NCBI GenBank assembly: GCA_014529385.2
Contig: CM043971.1
Location: forward strand, 52,613,209 to 52,677,208
DNA length: 64,000 nt
Direction: 5' to 3'
DNA from: Adiantum capillus-veneris
Taxonomy: Eukaryota > Streptophyta > Polypodiopsida > Polypodiales > Pteridaceae
Positions 54,356 to 64,000 of the stretch are shown here, one piece after another. The notes below the pieces were generated by a model. The model ran no database searches. It had not been told where the DNA came from and saw only the letters and a list, made by a program, of their open reading frames with translations. Position 1 is the stretch's first letter; each line of letters starts with the position of its first letter. Both the position numbers and the translations under genes were made by a program.

Positions 54356-55360
54356 ACACTTACAAAATCGTCCTCAAATGATGCCCACCGGCCGCTCCCC
54401 AAGTGGTGCAAGCTCCTTGTACTCGCACTCTGGCTGCCTCCTTTTGTTGCTTCCACTTGTCAGGATTCTCATGCGCTGCTTTCTTCCCATTCTTCCAATC
54501 TTCTTTGGCCAGCCAATCTGGTCTGTTCCACCCATGCTTGATTGCTTTTTGCACTTCAAAATTCTTGTGCTTGCACTATTCGCACATTCGTACCTTCATT
54601 AGATCTTCATTGAAGCGGTCATCCTGTGTTGGAATGGGAAACTCGTCATGAAGCGTGCTGATGACTTTGTCTTTTAAATCACTTGGTACTTCACTCCAGG
54701 TGTTTAATATGTAGCGTCTAAACACCTGAGAGCAAAGATCGCGCATGCATGAAAGCACCTTCTTGCCTTCATCATCCAAGATGATGTTGCCCCACTGAAG
54801 TCAAAGGAGTAATGCAAACCCTCTCGCCGGTGAAGCGTGAACCTGGGTGTCCCAACAGGGGTCTCTAGCAGCGTGTCGACGATGAGGGTACGAACGTCAG
54901 GTGTCTCCACTAGAGTCTCGGCCCCAAAGCGAGGAGTGGACTGGAGTGACTCTTGGAGGAGTAGCTAGTGGTGTGTAGCCTCTAGGAACGGCCGTCAGCC
55001 GCACAAAACCTATTGTAGATAGAAATCTCATGGCTGGTGTCAGGGCGGGCAAAGAAAGGGAGGATAAAGAGCCTCGTCGAACAGGAGGTGGTGTCGAGGC
55101 ATCGGTGGCGGCATCCCCACAACAACCGCCGTCGCCACCACTAGAGCGTCGATGCCTAGACAAGTGTGAAGATCGTCTCGTCGACACCGAAGCTTCAGAG
55201 CATGCTGAATGCTCTGAAACAGAGGGAGATGCAGCCCGAGTAGGAATGTGCAATGGTGGGCCAAAGCGATGACGCTCCACGTACCATTGTCTTTTCTCGG
55301 GTGATAGAGAAGAAAGAAATTGCTCATCATCCATACCTGCATTGAACACACAATCATCTA
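54356..55360 (-). pseudogene. CACTA tnpA-like gene, copy 1
   Basis: TnpA-type proteins bind subterminal repeats of CACTA elements. From an ATG near 55335 the frame reads 'MDDEQFLSSLSPEKRQWYVE', a Ser/Arg-rich linker with a His-Leu-Ser-Arg-His-Arg-Arg patch and a Gly/Cys-rich tract. It ends at about 54897. Shifted frames then give 'TWSEVPSDLKDKVISTLHDE' (54779-54576) and 'KHGWNRPDWLAKEDWKNGKK' followed by 'RVRVQGACTTWGAAGGHH' (54554-54360), matching in order the plant transposase-24-type domain (W-x-x-VP...K..I...F...R...HT-x-G). Introns probably account for some frame changes. The final motif lacks the usual His-Thr. Confidence 0.6.
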
Positions 55361-55397
55361 CACTTAATATTGAATGGATGGAAAAGAAAACATGGAC

Positions 55398-55402
<5 letters not shown>

Positions 55403-55441
<39 letters not shown>
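55403..55441. repeat. (GA)n microsatellite
   Basis: About 19 GA units just upstream of the tnpA-like copy 1 start. The apparent Leu/Ser-rich N-terminus in that frame is produced by this tract and is not protein-coding evidence. Confidence 0.95.
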
Positions 55442-55445
<4 letters not shown>

Positions 55446-55564
55446 CATAAAGGGGGAGGGATTCCTGTGTAGAGAGATTTCATTGAATTTCTGTGAATTT
55501 GTAAAAGCACTGCACTCTGGGTGTGATGGAGACTAAAGCTGCATCATGAAGGTCTGCTCATAGA

Positions 55565-55685
55565 AGTTGCTTGCTCCACCACTAAATCTAATTGATCGGG
55601 TGAAAGAGACACTGAGAAGCAGTAATAGTGCTTCTTAGTGTCTCTTTCACCCGATCAGCTAGATCTAGTGGTGGGATGAGCAACA
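55565..55685. ncRNA. Long near-perfect hairpin, miRNA-precursor-like
   Basis: Arms of about 57 nt (55565-55621 and 55628-55685) around a short loop near 55622-55628. The inner part pairs almost without mismatch: TGATCGGGTGAAAGAGACAC on the left against GTGTCTCTTTCACCCGATCA on the right. It lies between the tnpA-like and tnpD-like genes. It could be transcribed as a foldback RNA or be the remains of a tiny inverted-repeat transposon. No expression evidence is available here. Confidence 0.5.
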
Positions 55686-55905
55686 TCTATATTCAGCAAA
55701 CCAGCTTCGCAATTGCAGCTTCAGTCTCCATCCCACTCAGAGCGCAGTGCTCGTTGTTCCTACTTGTGAGAACATACTTAGAGCATACGTACTTGGAGTG
55801 TACGCAAAGACCATTAAATACAATAATACAATGATGCAATGACCATTAAATACAATGACGCATATGGAAAAAAATGGACAAAAAGCCACGTGAATACAAT
55901 ATACA

Positions 55906-58900
55906 TTATAAAACGGAGCTAGATTGTTCAAATACAATATTTATGGCTTTAAGAGTCTCTCTCTCATCGTCGCAAAGCTCAGCATAACTTCCTATATCTA
56001 TATAGAGCTCTCCGTTTAAACAGATGTCCTCCATTTCATTTTGTAGATCCTCTGCATGCACCCCATAGAGAGTAGCAGCTTGATGCTCGTCTAGCACAAC
56101 CTTAGTGGCTTCTGACTGAGCATCTTCTCCTATCTCCTTCATTGATGCCGTTGTGATTGGTACATGGTAGCCTTCATACATCCGTGCACTACAAAGGGCT
56201 ACCTCTATGACGTACCACCCGTTTGATGCAGACTTTGTAGGATTAAATATCACCTGCTAGAGCCACATAACTTACATGAGAGCTTCCAAGCACATAACTT
56301 CTAAAATGGGATGTTAACTATTTGCATACTTACTTGTTCACAATGCTCGGGTAGTACAAAAGTGTCTCTTAGGTCAGTCCATTTCTTAGTTGAATCCACC
56401 TCAAGAGAACCAGACTCTCTTCTATGCACAGTAGCGTTGCGACCCTCCATGATTATCTTGAGCCATTGCACGTCGAACAAGTCAACAAAAAATCCTCTAT
56501 AATCGATCCTCAGAATCTCTTGTAGCATGCCGAAGTAAGTGAGTTCCGCCAGCACAGGATCTGCATCAGAGGACCGTCATCCACTAGACTGTTCAAATTT
56601 TTCCATGATTCCACAATCTTGAGTAAAACACTTTTTTTCAATCCGTTCTACCCTAAAATATCAACCTTTACACAATGCTAATGTGTATGATATATACTAT
56701 AACCAACAAAGATTATGAGTGGCCGTTCAAACATCTAAAAAGTCACTAGTCGTACATTGCAAACTTACCTTGGTCGCGCAACCCCGAGAGTCCTCCCACT
56801 CCTCCTTAGTCACTTCTTCACCGCACTGTTGTGCGCTTTTCAATTGGTTGTGGAACCATCTTAAACTCATGAATGTTGGTAGGCTCTCCAGACCCGTCGG
56901 ATAGTGCATCGATGGTCGTCTTCCCCGTCTCCACTCGATTCGTGCCCTTTGTCGCTCTTGCTTTGCATCCTCATATTGTGAAATCCACTTTTGTATCACT
57001 TGATTTTGAAGCATGCAAAATCGGTTGATTTTAGCCTCTAGATCTTGAGTCATCTTCTTCTCAACACCGAAATTGCACATGACAATCCCAGATATGCGCT
57101 CATCATCTATGGTTCACCATAACGTGTCCTGGGCTTTATCAAATCCGTCTAGCCACTCTCCAATGTACACTAGGGACTTTGATACCAGCCAACCTTCTGC
57201 AACGCTACCCTTCGAACGTGACTTCTGATGCACATATCCCTTGAGCGTTTTCATGAAACGTTCTAAAAAGAACATCCATCTGGAATGTACTGTGTCAGCT
57301 ATTTCCACCTCATCAACTATGTGAACAAGAAGATGCACCTGAATGGTTAGCATGGTAGTAGGAAAGTGTTTCTCAAACATTCACACAACCTCCGCGGCAT
57401 TTAGTTTGACGAATGGTATGGAGTCTACGTTGATCTCCTTTTGTGCGATCCATTGCACCAACTTCCCAAGTTTGTAGATTGTGTTATGGACGTCAAGAGA
57501 CAAACATCCCTCAATGACCACTGGTAAAATAAACTGCAAAACACATGCAACAATGATATTAAAGTCCACACACGAATTTGTTACACAATTCCCACTATGA
57601 TATATTCCACTATGAATAGACCTGACACATTTTATGCCAGTCGTGTGACTTCAAACCGGTAAGCTTTCCTTCTTTAGTAAAACACGTTCAGAGGAAGTGC
57701 ATTAAGCTAGTTGGGGTCCGCAAAGATCGAATGGTCTTTTTTACTTTGTGTTCTTGGGCTCCTGTGAAAATCCATGGTGCTTTAGAGAGTTTTATCAATC
57801 CATCGGATGCTGTCTACGGCCAATATTGCTCCATACGATCCACATTTCTAAGGTCAACCCTGGACCCAAAGTATCCTTCTTGCTGGTCAGATGGTCCCAT
57901 AGTAGATTACCCGCATTCTTGAATATGTGCATTGGATCAAGCAAGTGATTGATCATGAGTCGGGGCCAGTATGGTAACTCGTACCATAGAGATAGTCTCT
58001 TCATCCCTGTGGGCAAACCGTCATCACACATCTCCTTCTGCTCTAACCATGCTTGTGTAGACATCCTCGGTGGCTCTCTTCCCCAAAAGCCGTCGCGTAA
58101 CACATGATTCTCTAGAAGATACACTTGATGACCTTCATAGATTTGCTTCTTCAATGAGGGCACCCGACGTGCATTCAGTCTAGGTACACATGTGACACAT
58201 GCTCTGTATCCGCTTGTTTGAAGCCCTGCATGTATACACATGATAATAGATAAGCTTGAGAAAAACCAAGATTTATAGTGTTTGAGTGAGGAGTGTAAAT
58301 CACCTAAGCATTCTGTTAGTCCGGGATAGTCATGCATGGTCCTTATTAGAATGCCTCTGATCAAAGCATTTCACAACCTGTGTGTCGGATCATATCCACC
58401 ACTTCTATGCCAATCCACAATTGTTGTAACTCTTCCAATAGTGGACGAAGATACACATCCATATTCTTCACTTTATATCGCCCCAGCACAATCAAGGGTA
58501 CCCCTTCTTCGTAGTCAACCACGGGGGAATGTTGTAGTTGACGATGACAACGGGCCATACACTGTAAGATGTTGATCTTTGACAAAATGGATTTACAACA
58601 TCCATAGCCAGGCCTAGACGCAAATTTCAAGCTTCCAGGCTGCGCAATCTACAAGAATCCGTAGGACACCATCTGAAGATATATTCTCCTCATGCCATGA
58701 TGCTAGGGCGGCCATGGACTTACATTCGAAGGAATGCTTGATGCGAGGAAGCAGAGGAAAATGTCGCAAAGCCTTTTGTGGAATTTTTGTTCCATGGAGA
58801 TCTACTCGATATCTCTCGGAATCACATTTCGGACACTTCTCCATATCTATGTATTCCCCTCTGAAAAGAATGCAGTCGTTAGGACAAGAGTGGATCGAAT

Positions 58901-59459
58901 TGTAATCCATCCCCAAGTTTTGCAAAATATTTCTTGCTTCCTCTCTGGAATCTTGCATCACATTATCAACTGGCAGTATGTGCTCTTTGAGCAATCTACA
59001 CAACAAAAAAAATACGATACAATTGTGTAAAAATCTATCAAATCATTATACACCTAGAGTTTTTTATTAAAGTAAACTAATTGTAATAGATCATGTGAAA
59101 AGCGTTGTGACACTAGTGTCACTCCATACAAGCTTTTTCTGCACGTTGAGAAGAACCGGGAGCGCCTTCAATCTAGACACACGTGCTCCATCATAGAATG
59201 GCGTATCGGCTTCACTTTTCATATCATCATGGATAAGCCTTTCTGAATCCATGATCGTCTCGATTATTTCATCGATCTTGGGCTCAAACATTGCCTCGTT
59301 GGGAATGTGGTCTGTATGATCATCCCCTGAGATGTCAGAGGCTACATCTTGTGGCCTCACATATGCTGCTTGACCAAAGCACCTACGAACATGTCTATTG
59401 GGTTGCAAGATTACTGCCTGTTGGCCAGCGTCAGAGTCCGACGAGCTCGCCAAATTCAT
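55906..59459 (-). pseudogene. CACTA tnpD-like transposase
   Basis: Large multi-exon transposase (Transposase_21/tnp2 family) that cuts and joins the ends. Blocks in order: 59459-59091 ('SEADTPFYDGARVSRLKALP', then a WSD motif); after an AT-rich intron, 59006-58614 ('ILQNLGMDYNSIHSCPNDC', CPKCDSERYR, 'ALRHFPLLPRIKHSFECKSM'); 58630-58361 (VKNMDVYLRPLLEELQQLW); 58364-57795 across another intron ('GYRACVTCVPRLNARRV', 'KKQIYEGHQVYLLENH', 'ELPYWPRLMINHLLDPMHIF'). A DUF4218-type part (57380-57114: 'VHLLVHIVDEVEIADTVHSR', 'KGSVAEGW') and DUF4216-type parts (56555-56301 'YFGMLQEILRIDYRGFFVDL'; 56253-55906) follow. Stops in the second and third blocks break the frame. Confidence 0.8.
56560..57113 (-). 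pseudogene. tnpD middle region between DUF4218-like and DUF4216-like parts
   Basis: 117 codons at 57080-56727, basic and helical ('LEAKINRFCMLQNQVIQKWI', 'KQERQRARIEWRRGRRPSMH'), then AT-rich intron-like text to 56560. It resembles the variable linker seen between these parts in plant tnpD-type proteins. No further motif. Confidence 0.5.
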
Positions 59460-59666
59460 GAACGTTGTCGAGAAATTTGCGGTCTTGCCAGGAAAGCACC
59501 GGGCTTATGGCTATGAGAGTTTGTGAGAGAACTCAACAAAAACTATACGAAGGAGTTAAACCATAGATGCCATGAAGACTAGGGTTTGGAAAGAAGTGCA
59601 ATCAAAGAAGACTCACTCTTTCTCTCTTGCATTCACACACACAAAGAAAGAACGCAAAAGAGAATG

Positions 59667-60094
59667 TCAAAACAATACGAAGATGAAAACATCAAGGCTA
59701 TGGTCATATCGTATCATGGGTAATATGAAAGGGTTAATAGATGAGTTAATGGCATTCAATCTTGGCTGACCAAATAGGCTACAAATTGTTCTTTGGAATT
59801 GTAGTTTTGTGCTTACCATAATATATATATTTTTTCTAGTGATTGGGATTAATTGTGTGTACAAATACTCTTGGTTCATAGCAAGATACCTACGCTTACA
59901 TCAAAAGAAAAATTATAGTCTATGAGAGGTAGTATGATGGGATCCGGTGATAGAAGTATTTCATTGAGCCCTTCAGGGCCAAAGAGAAACACTATACGTT
60001 GTTGAAAGTGTATTTTATGGCTAATCCATACGTTAATTCTAATAGATTGTACAGAGTGAAAGCGATAGAAATGATCATCATGTGGGTTATTCAT
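59667..60094 (-). CDS. Two tandem diverged copies of a conserved ~70-codon frame
   Basis: Frames 60094-59876 and 59879-59667 resemble each other (R-I-N/Y-I...K...FQR/FQQR-x-x-x-LFG...L-N-x-I...P-x-I-L-P-x-I-x-Y-x-x-S-x-DV) and the Element 1 leader frame at 5186-5413. No known family is recognised. They lie upstream of tnpD on the same strand. Whether they are exons, captured sequence or a shared regulatory repeat is open. Confidence 0.4.
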
Positions 60095-60271
60095 CTAGGA
60101 TAGTATGTGAGAAATGTAGATATGAGAGAAGTGAAGAGATGAGAATTTTCCCTCCCAAGCCCTATTCTTGCCCGTAGACAATAAGGATACTGCGGGGAGA
60201 GATGTACCTGTAGCAAAGAGAACCTAAAATTTGTAGAGAGGAGAGAGATTAGATTAAGGAGATGAGATTAG

Positions 60272-60276
<5 letters not shown>

Positions 60277-60307
<31 letters not shown>
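60277..60307. repeat. (AT)n microsatellite
   Basis: About 15 uninterrupted AT units ('acatatatat...atatgtc'). Confidence 0.95.
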
Positions 60308-60310
<3 letters not shown>

Positions 60311-61660
60311 GGATTAGAGATGAAAAAGAAAACAATAAGAAATCAAGAAAACATCAATGTAGAACACATCTTACTTGACAAACGCTTCGGCACCATTATT
60401 GATGGAGAGAGAAGAAGAGGGGAGCACTCCACTTTGATTGATACGCCAAGTACAACCCCTTCTTTGATTAGAGTTGATCTTCCAAGGATAGCGTACAAGA
60501 ATGGCTAGTCTTCCTCTAGGAGAAAGTGTAGGCTTGGGCTTATGTTAATGGGGCTAAGTACAATTAGGCATTACTACTCACTCCCTCAAGAATTTCTCTC
60601 ATCAATGGCTTGAATGCTTGAGTTCTTTCCAAGGAAGAAGAGGTCCCCTTTTATAGGTGAAGGGAACCCACAAGGGTTTACACAAGAAGAGAGGAGCCAG
60701 TCTGAACAGGAATTGGAAAAGTTGGAAATGAGCTATCCCTGCATGATGTGGGCAGACTGGGGTCCAATATTTTGATCATATCTCTTCAATCGTGGCTCTA
60801 AATAAAAAAGTAAAAATATGGGCAAAAACTTCAGCTCATTAGCTACGATTTTCATTTTAAAATCGTTTTCCAAATCGGATTGGAACCTTGTGTAAAAAAT
60901 TCATCAAAATAGGGTCCATTTATGGCAGCAAAAGTCTTCATGTGGTCTCCTTAGCCTAGACTTTCATTTAATTCCAAAGGACACCTCATGCCATATGAAA
61001 GCATGACATTGCTCCTTGACAAAGTTTTGTAATCATGCTTGCAATAATGCATTAAAATAAGTGTATCTTTGAAATCATGCCACCTAGTGTCCCACTAGGA
61101 TTTGATTCTCTCCTAGTAGCTATTTAAAAAGAAATATAAGAAAAGTATAAAAAATACATAGAATATATATATATTGGAGTTTACCCTAGATAAAGGATCT
61201 AGCTAGGGTGTGAGATGATAGTGAAATAGTAGAAATAAAGAATCAATGCTTTTTGCCCCAAGTTAAAGAGGCGGAGCTATTGATGCTTTTCCCATAGTAT
61301 TTTCTGATGGTAAAGTAAGGATATGTTACCCTTGAGAAAAATAATAAGATGAGATAGAAGGCTTATTATTATACTTAAATATGCATATGTACACTATAGG
61401 AAATATAATTATGTATCTAAAAAAATACAAGATAGATCTTGTAGCATGCGTTCCCACTATGTACGTGTCATAGCACGACAACGTGCTGCAAAGAAACGCG
61501 TTTTGTCCATCACACAACATGCTTCAATTGATTACAAGGACATAATATCCTCGTTGAGAGATAGGTGTTTCGGTTGGACGGCCCCACATCCTCATCGCTA
61601 CTCATAATGAGGGTAAAACCTTATAACCTGGACAACAAATTTAATCTTCTATTGGCATTC
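60308..61660. other. CACTA non-coding segment upstream of tnpD
   Basis: No protein family recognised. On the minus strand TATAAAAG at 60648-60655, in a CCTATAAAAGGGGACC context, is a good TATA box. It points toward tnpD (start about 59459) or belongs to an unrecognised inserted LTR. The short plus-strand frame at 60320-60508 has no family. From about 60770 to 61660 nothing else is identified. Confidence 0.5.
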
Positions 61661-61666
61661 TTCATC

Positions 61667-61670
<4 letters not shown>

Positions 61671-61756
<86 letters not shown>
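61671..61756. repeat. (CT)n microsatellite, about 43 units
   Basis: Uninterrupted CT dinucleotides. Ser/Leu and Arg/Glu frames across it are artefacts. Confidence 0.95.
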
Positions 61757-61759
<3 letters not shown>

Positions 61760-61829
61760 TTCACACGGTAAACTACCTCACATTCTCCAATCATGTCCAA
61801 TCCCCCCACACCTCGGTCTAGAGGTGCAC

Positions 61830-62220
61830 AGAGATCTAAACCACCGGGTTATAATCTCGTCTTTATTGGTCAATGCTTATATTTGTGGGTACAAGAAATC
61901 TACACACCCATGTCTACATGATAGTGCATGTAGTGGACAAAACCCCTTTGCCTCTTCTCTAGCTGTAGCATTTCACAGCATCTTAACATCTTTTCAAAAT
62001 AGATCTTTTCACCATTCGTCTAACTCTTATTTTTTTACCGTAATCTCGAAGGTAGACTCTAATATAAAAACTCAATCCAAAATCTAATCTTAAATCTAAC
62101 CTAATTGAACATGTGGTGATTCGCTCCATTGAAGGCTAAAAGACATACCAATGGGACTACTAGCTGCATAGATGTGAATGGGCCTCATATATACAAATAC
62201 TTCAATGCAAGAGTTTAATA
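61830..62220. other. CACTA non-coding segment
   Basis: Nothing recognisable. Downstream flank of the second tnpA-like gene, with a TA(A)TCTAA-rich stretch near 62060-62110. Confidence 0.45.
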
Positions 62221-62223
62221 ATC

Positions 62224-62882
62224 TCACCTCTCCGCACTGTCGATCCATGACCCACTCCTCTCTTTCAGGCCAATCAGGTCTGGCATCCGTGCATCTACCC
62301 TCCAATACTTCATGTAGTCACGCATGCGTCTCCTCATCCAAGCATTGTCAAATGTATTCTCTAGAGAGGGAACTTGAAACTCCCAATGCAGCGTAGCAAT
62401 AAGATAATCCTTGGAGGCTTTATCCTGAGCCCTCCAAGAGACCATGATAGACTACAGTGTGTCAAAAAACCTATCTACACAACTTGTCGTATGCGGCCCA
62501 TCACCTGCTTCCCCTCATGGGTCATAATGATCTCATCGGACATATGATTGATGAGGTACGCGTATCCCTTTGGCATGTCCCTCTCGTGAACTATAGCAAC
62601 CTTGTCTGGTGAATGCTCATCATCGAGGCCTCTAGGCGACCCCGATGCAGTGTTCGGGTCACTCCTCAGCATCTCCGACACAGTGGCCGGGACACCACTC
62701 TCAAACGCATAGGCAGTATGATCCTTCGGTGAAGTCTGAGTAGTCTCACAAGCAGGGACACTCCTCGATGTGTCCTAGGGACTCTGCAACATATCAGCTC
62801 CAGGAACGACGTGCTCCTTTCCACAACAACCACCACCGCTACACTGTTGTGGAATTGCTGGTCCGCATGGTCCATCGAACAT
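62224..62882 (-). pseudogene. CACTA tnpA-like gene, copy 2
   Basis: ATG at 62882 starts MFDGPCGPAIPQQCSGGGCC, with one TAG near 62776, and reads on to 'SEMLRSDPNTASGSPRGLDD' and 'VHERDMPKGYAYLINHMSDE', ending at TAG (62475). A shifted frame then gives 'DYLIATLHWEFQVPSLENTF' and 'MRRRMRDYMKYWRVDARMPD', corresponding to the 'VISTLHDEFPIP' part of copy 1. The shift may be an intron. Related to copy 1 but strongly diverged. It lies upstream of tnpD in the opposite end of the element. Confidence 0.55.
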
Positions 62883-62989
62883 AAATCTAAATCAAATTTA
62901 ATCTTAAACTCAAAACAAACCTAAATTTAATCTAATCTAACGTAAATCTAAATCTAACACGCATAAATAAACCTAAACTAATCTAAAAG
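62883..62989. repeat. CTAAATCTAA-rich low-complexity tract
   Basis: Imperfect repeats of 'aaatctaa'/'aacctaaa'. No coding text. Confidence 0.7.
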
Positions 62990-63325
62990 AGGAAAATGGT
63001 ATAACCTTTCTATCACCCAAGTGTGGTAGATTGGTTATGCCATTTCCCTCTTGAATAACAGGTCTTGAGTTCAACTCCTCGTCGGCTAGATCTTTAAGGC
63101 CTCTTGGGATAGTTTCCTACGACGTTAAATTAAACTCTCTTCTTCTCAAGGGTGTGTGTGGGTGTGGGTGTGCGCCAATAAAAGGAGGAAAATGGTATAA
63201 CCTTTCTATCACCCAAGTGTGGTAGATTGGTTATGCCATTTCCCTCTTGAATAACAGGTCTTGAGTTCAACTCCTCGTTGACTAGATCTTTAAGGTCTCT
63301 TGGGATAGTTTCCTACGATGTTAAA
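62990..63325 (+). repeat. Two tandem SINE-like (tRNA-derived) units
   Basis: Units at 62990-63131 and 63186-63325 are nearly identical (period 196 bp). Each has 'GTGGTAGATTGGTTATGCC', like a tRNA-Ser/Leu A box (TGGCCGAGTGGTTAAGGC), and about 35 bp later 'AGGTCTTGAGTTCAACTCC', like a B box (GGTTCGANTCC). This is the layout of plant tRNA-derived SINEs of the Au type. The second is followed by a (CTT)n/(CT)n tail. Neither folds as a working tRNA by eye. Confidence 0.5.
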
Positions 63326-63330
63326 AATCT

Positions 63331-63356
63331 CTTCTTCTTCTTCTTCTTCTTCTTCT

Positions 63357-63412
<56 letters not shown>
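63331..63412. repeat. (CTT)n-(CT)n microsatellite
   Basis: CTT repeats to about 63360 followed by CT repeats to about 63412. Long Ser/Leu and Arg/Glu frames across this tract are not genes. Confidence 0.95.
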
Positions 63413-63413
<1 letters not shown>

Positions 63414-63476
63414 TCTCTCAATGTGTGTGTATGCATTCTTTGTTTTTGCATGTGTGTGTGTTTTGTTTTTACATGT

Positions 63477-63477
<1 letters not shown>

Positions 63478-63524
<47 letters not shown>

Positions 63525-63648
63525 AAAACACATTGTGTGTGTGTGTGTGTGTGTGTGACAGAGAGAGAGAGGGAGAGAGAGAGAGAAAGAGGGGAAGGGA
63601 ACATGAGAGAGAGGAGAGGGAAGGAGCATACATGGATCTCCTTCCTCT

Positions 63649-63712
<64 letters not shown>

Positions 63713-63745
63713 AGAAGAAAGAGAGAGAGAGAGAGAGAGGGAGAG
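63478..63745. repeat. Compound CT/GT/GA microsatellite cluster
   Basis: (CT)n at 63478-63521, (GT)n at 63534-63557, GA-rich to 63600, (GT)n at 63652-63711, and GA-rich 63718-63745. Mutational simple-sequence growth, no coding content. Confidence 0.95.
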
Positions 63746-63775
63746 CGCGGGTTACCTTTGCTTGCTTGAGCGCCA

Positions 63776-63954
63776 AAAACTCAGATCTGAGATCTGAGTT
63801 TCCGGACGCTCTTGGCTATTTTTTTACCCCTCTCGGTGTCGCTATAGGCGTCGCTATGGGCGTCGCTAGTTTACTTGTAACTTAGCGATGCCCATAGCGA
63901 TGCCGTGGGTTTTCACTTTTGAGCGACGCACTGCGAGCGTCGCTAATATTAAGT
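63776..63954. promoter_or_regulatory. CACTA right subterminal repeats
   Basis: Repeated GCGTCGCTAT motifs in both orientations. A foldback pairs 'gcgtcgctatgggcgtcgct' (63847-63866) with 'tagcgatgcccatagcgatg' (63883-63902). Also a near-palindrome with central CAGATCTGAGATCTG at 63780-63800. Matches the left-end motif cluster. Confidence 0.75.
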
Positions 63955-63967
63955 ACCTCTTGTAGTG
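63955..63967 (-). repeat. CACTA right terminal inverted repeat
   Basis: ACCTCTTGTAGTG, the exact reverse complement of 53336-53348. AAA (target duplication) follows. Confidence 0.95.
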
Positions 63968-64000
63968 AAACCTAAGTGACCTTCATACTTAGGACACTTG

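Larger units (their letters stand above)
53336..63967 (-). mobile_element. CACTA (En/Spm) DNA transposon
   Basis: Terminal inverted repeats CACTACAAGAGGT at 53336-53348 and reversed at 63955-63967, flanked by the 3-bp duplication AAA (53333-53335, 63968-63970) that defines CACTA elements. Subterminal GTCGCTAT-type motifs crowd both ends. Inside, on the minus strand, lie a tnpD-like transposase with DUF4218 and DUF4216 regions and two tnpA-like genes, one on each side. Size 10.6 kb. The ends look intact, but the transposase is broken, so movement would need help from another copy. Confidence 0.93.

Noticed and set aside
62990-63131. tRNA gene
   Set aside because: Has A- and B-box-like sequences but no acceptor-stem pairing or anticodon arm that I can fold. 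A SINE-like origin fits better.
63278-63797. Long Ser/Leu, Arg/Glu and Cys/Val reading frames on both strands
   Set aside because: They are translations of CT, GT and CTT microsatellites, present in all frames.

Overview
This is about 64 kb of repeat-dense nuclear DNA from a land plant with a large genome. The evidence is a plant Tat-type Ty3/gypsy retrotransposon with two RNase H domains, a plant chromovirus, a CACTA (En/Spm) DNA transposon with tnpD/DUF4216-type genes, long fields of degenerate satellite repeats, and gene relics with GT/AG-like introns. A gymnosperm or another large-genome lineage fits best, but the sequence does not fix the species. No intact host gene was found. Nearly every coding region carries stops or frameshifts, and many stops look like methylcytosine deamination (CAG to TAG, CGA or TGG to TGA).

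Layout. 1-3313: two satellite-like families (A about 60 bp, B about 51 bp) sharing the core AAGTGGTGGA. 3314-31707: Element 1, a plus-strand Tat-type Ty3/gypsy retrotransposon inserted into satellite B. It has 1.1-kb LTRs, gag, protease (PR), reverse transcriptase (RT)/RNase H, an archaeal-type second RNase H and integrase. Its protease gene is interrupted at 7305-27016 by Element 2, a minus-strand giant (19.7 kb) Ty3/gypsy element with 935-bp LTRs, an exact AATAT target duplication and a tRNA-Asp-type primer site. 31708-33010: satellite B. 33281-38436: a broken plant gene or genes of unknown function, with a SET-domain-like last exon and a 1.6-kb solo LTR (TAGAT target duplication). 38800-41740: satellites B and A. 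42021-50960: an FCP1/NIF-type phosphatase-like pseudogene split by Element 3, a minus-strand chromovirus with an initiator-Met primer site whose 3' LTR is mostly deleted. 50990-53210: AT-rich DNA with short tandem duplications. 53336-63967: a complete-ended CACTA transposon (AAA target duplication, TIR CACTACAAGAGGT) carrying a broken tnpD and two tnpA-like genes.

The most unusual object is Element 2. From its own 5' end it reads gag with two zinc knuckles, PR, RT, RNase H, a duplicated integrase H2C2 zinc-binding module, the integrase core, then a second aspartic protease domain in frame downstream of integrase with a Q/N-rich tail. A 3-kb spacer follows, holding a duplicate polypurine tract and four copies of a 24-bp perfect or near-perfect palindrome at 284/285/284-bp spacing. 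The element ends with a roughly 1,100-codon third ORF rich in coiled coil, just before the polypurine tract. Four more copies of the palindrome lie in its 5' leader, and a half-copy lies in each LTR. I know of no described plant retroelement family with this set of parts, though I could not search.

The insertions can be ordered. Element 1 inserted into the satellite and Element 2 then inserted into Element 1; the LTR pairs agree, at roughly 95% identity for Element 2 against roughly 93% for Element 1 by eye. Removing Element 3 and one target copy restores the reading frame of the phosphatase-like gene, so that gene was coding-competent at the junction when it was hit.
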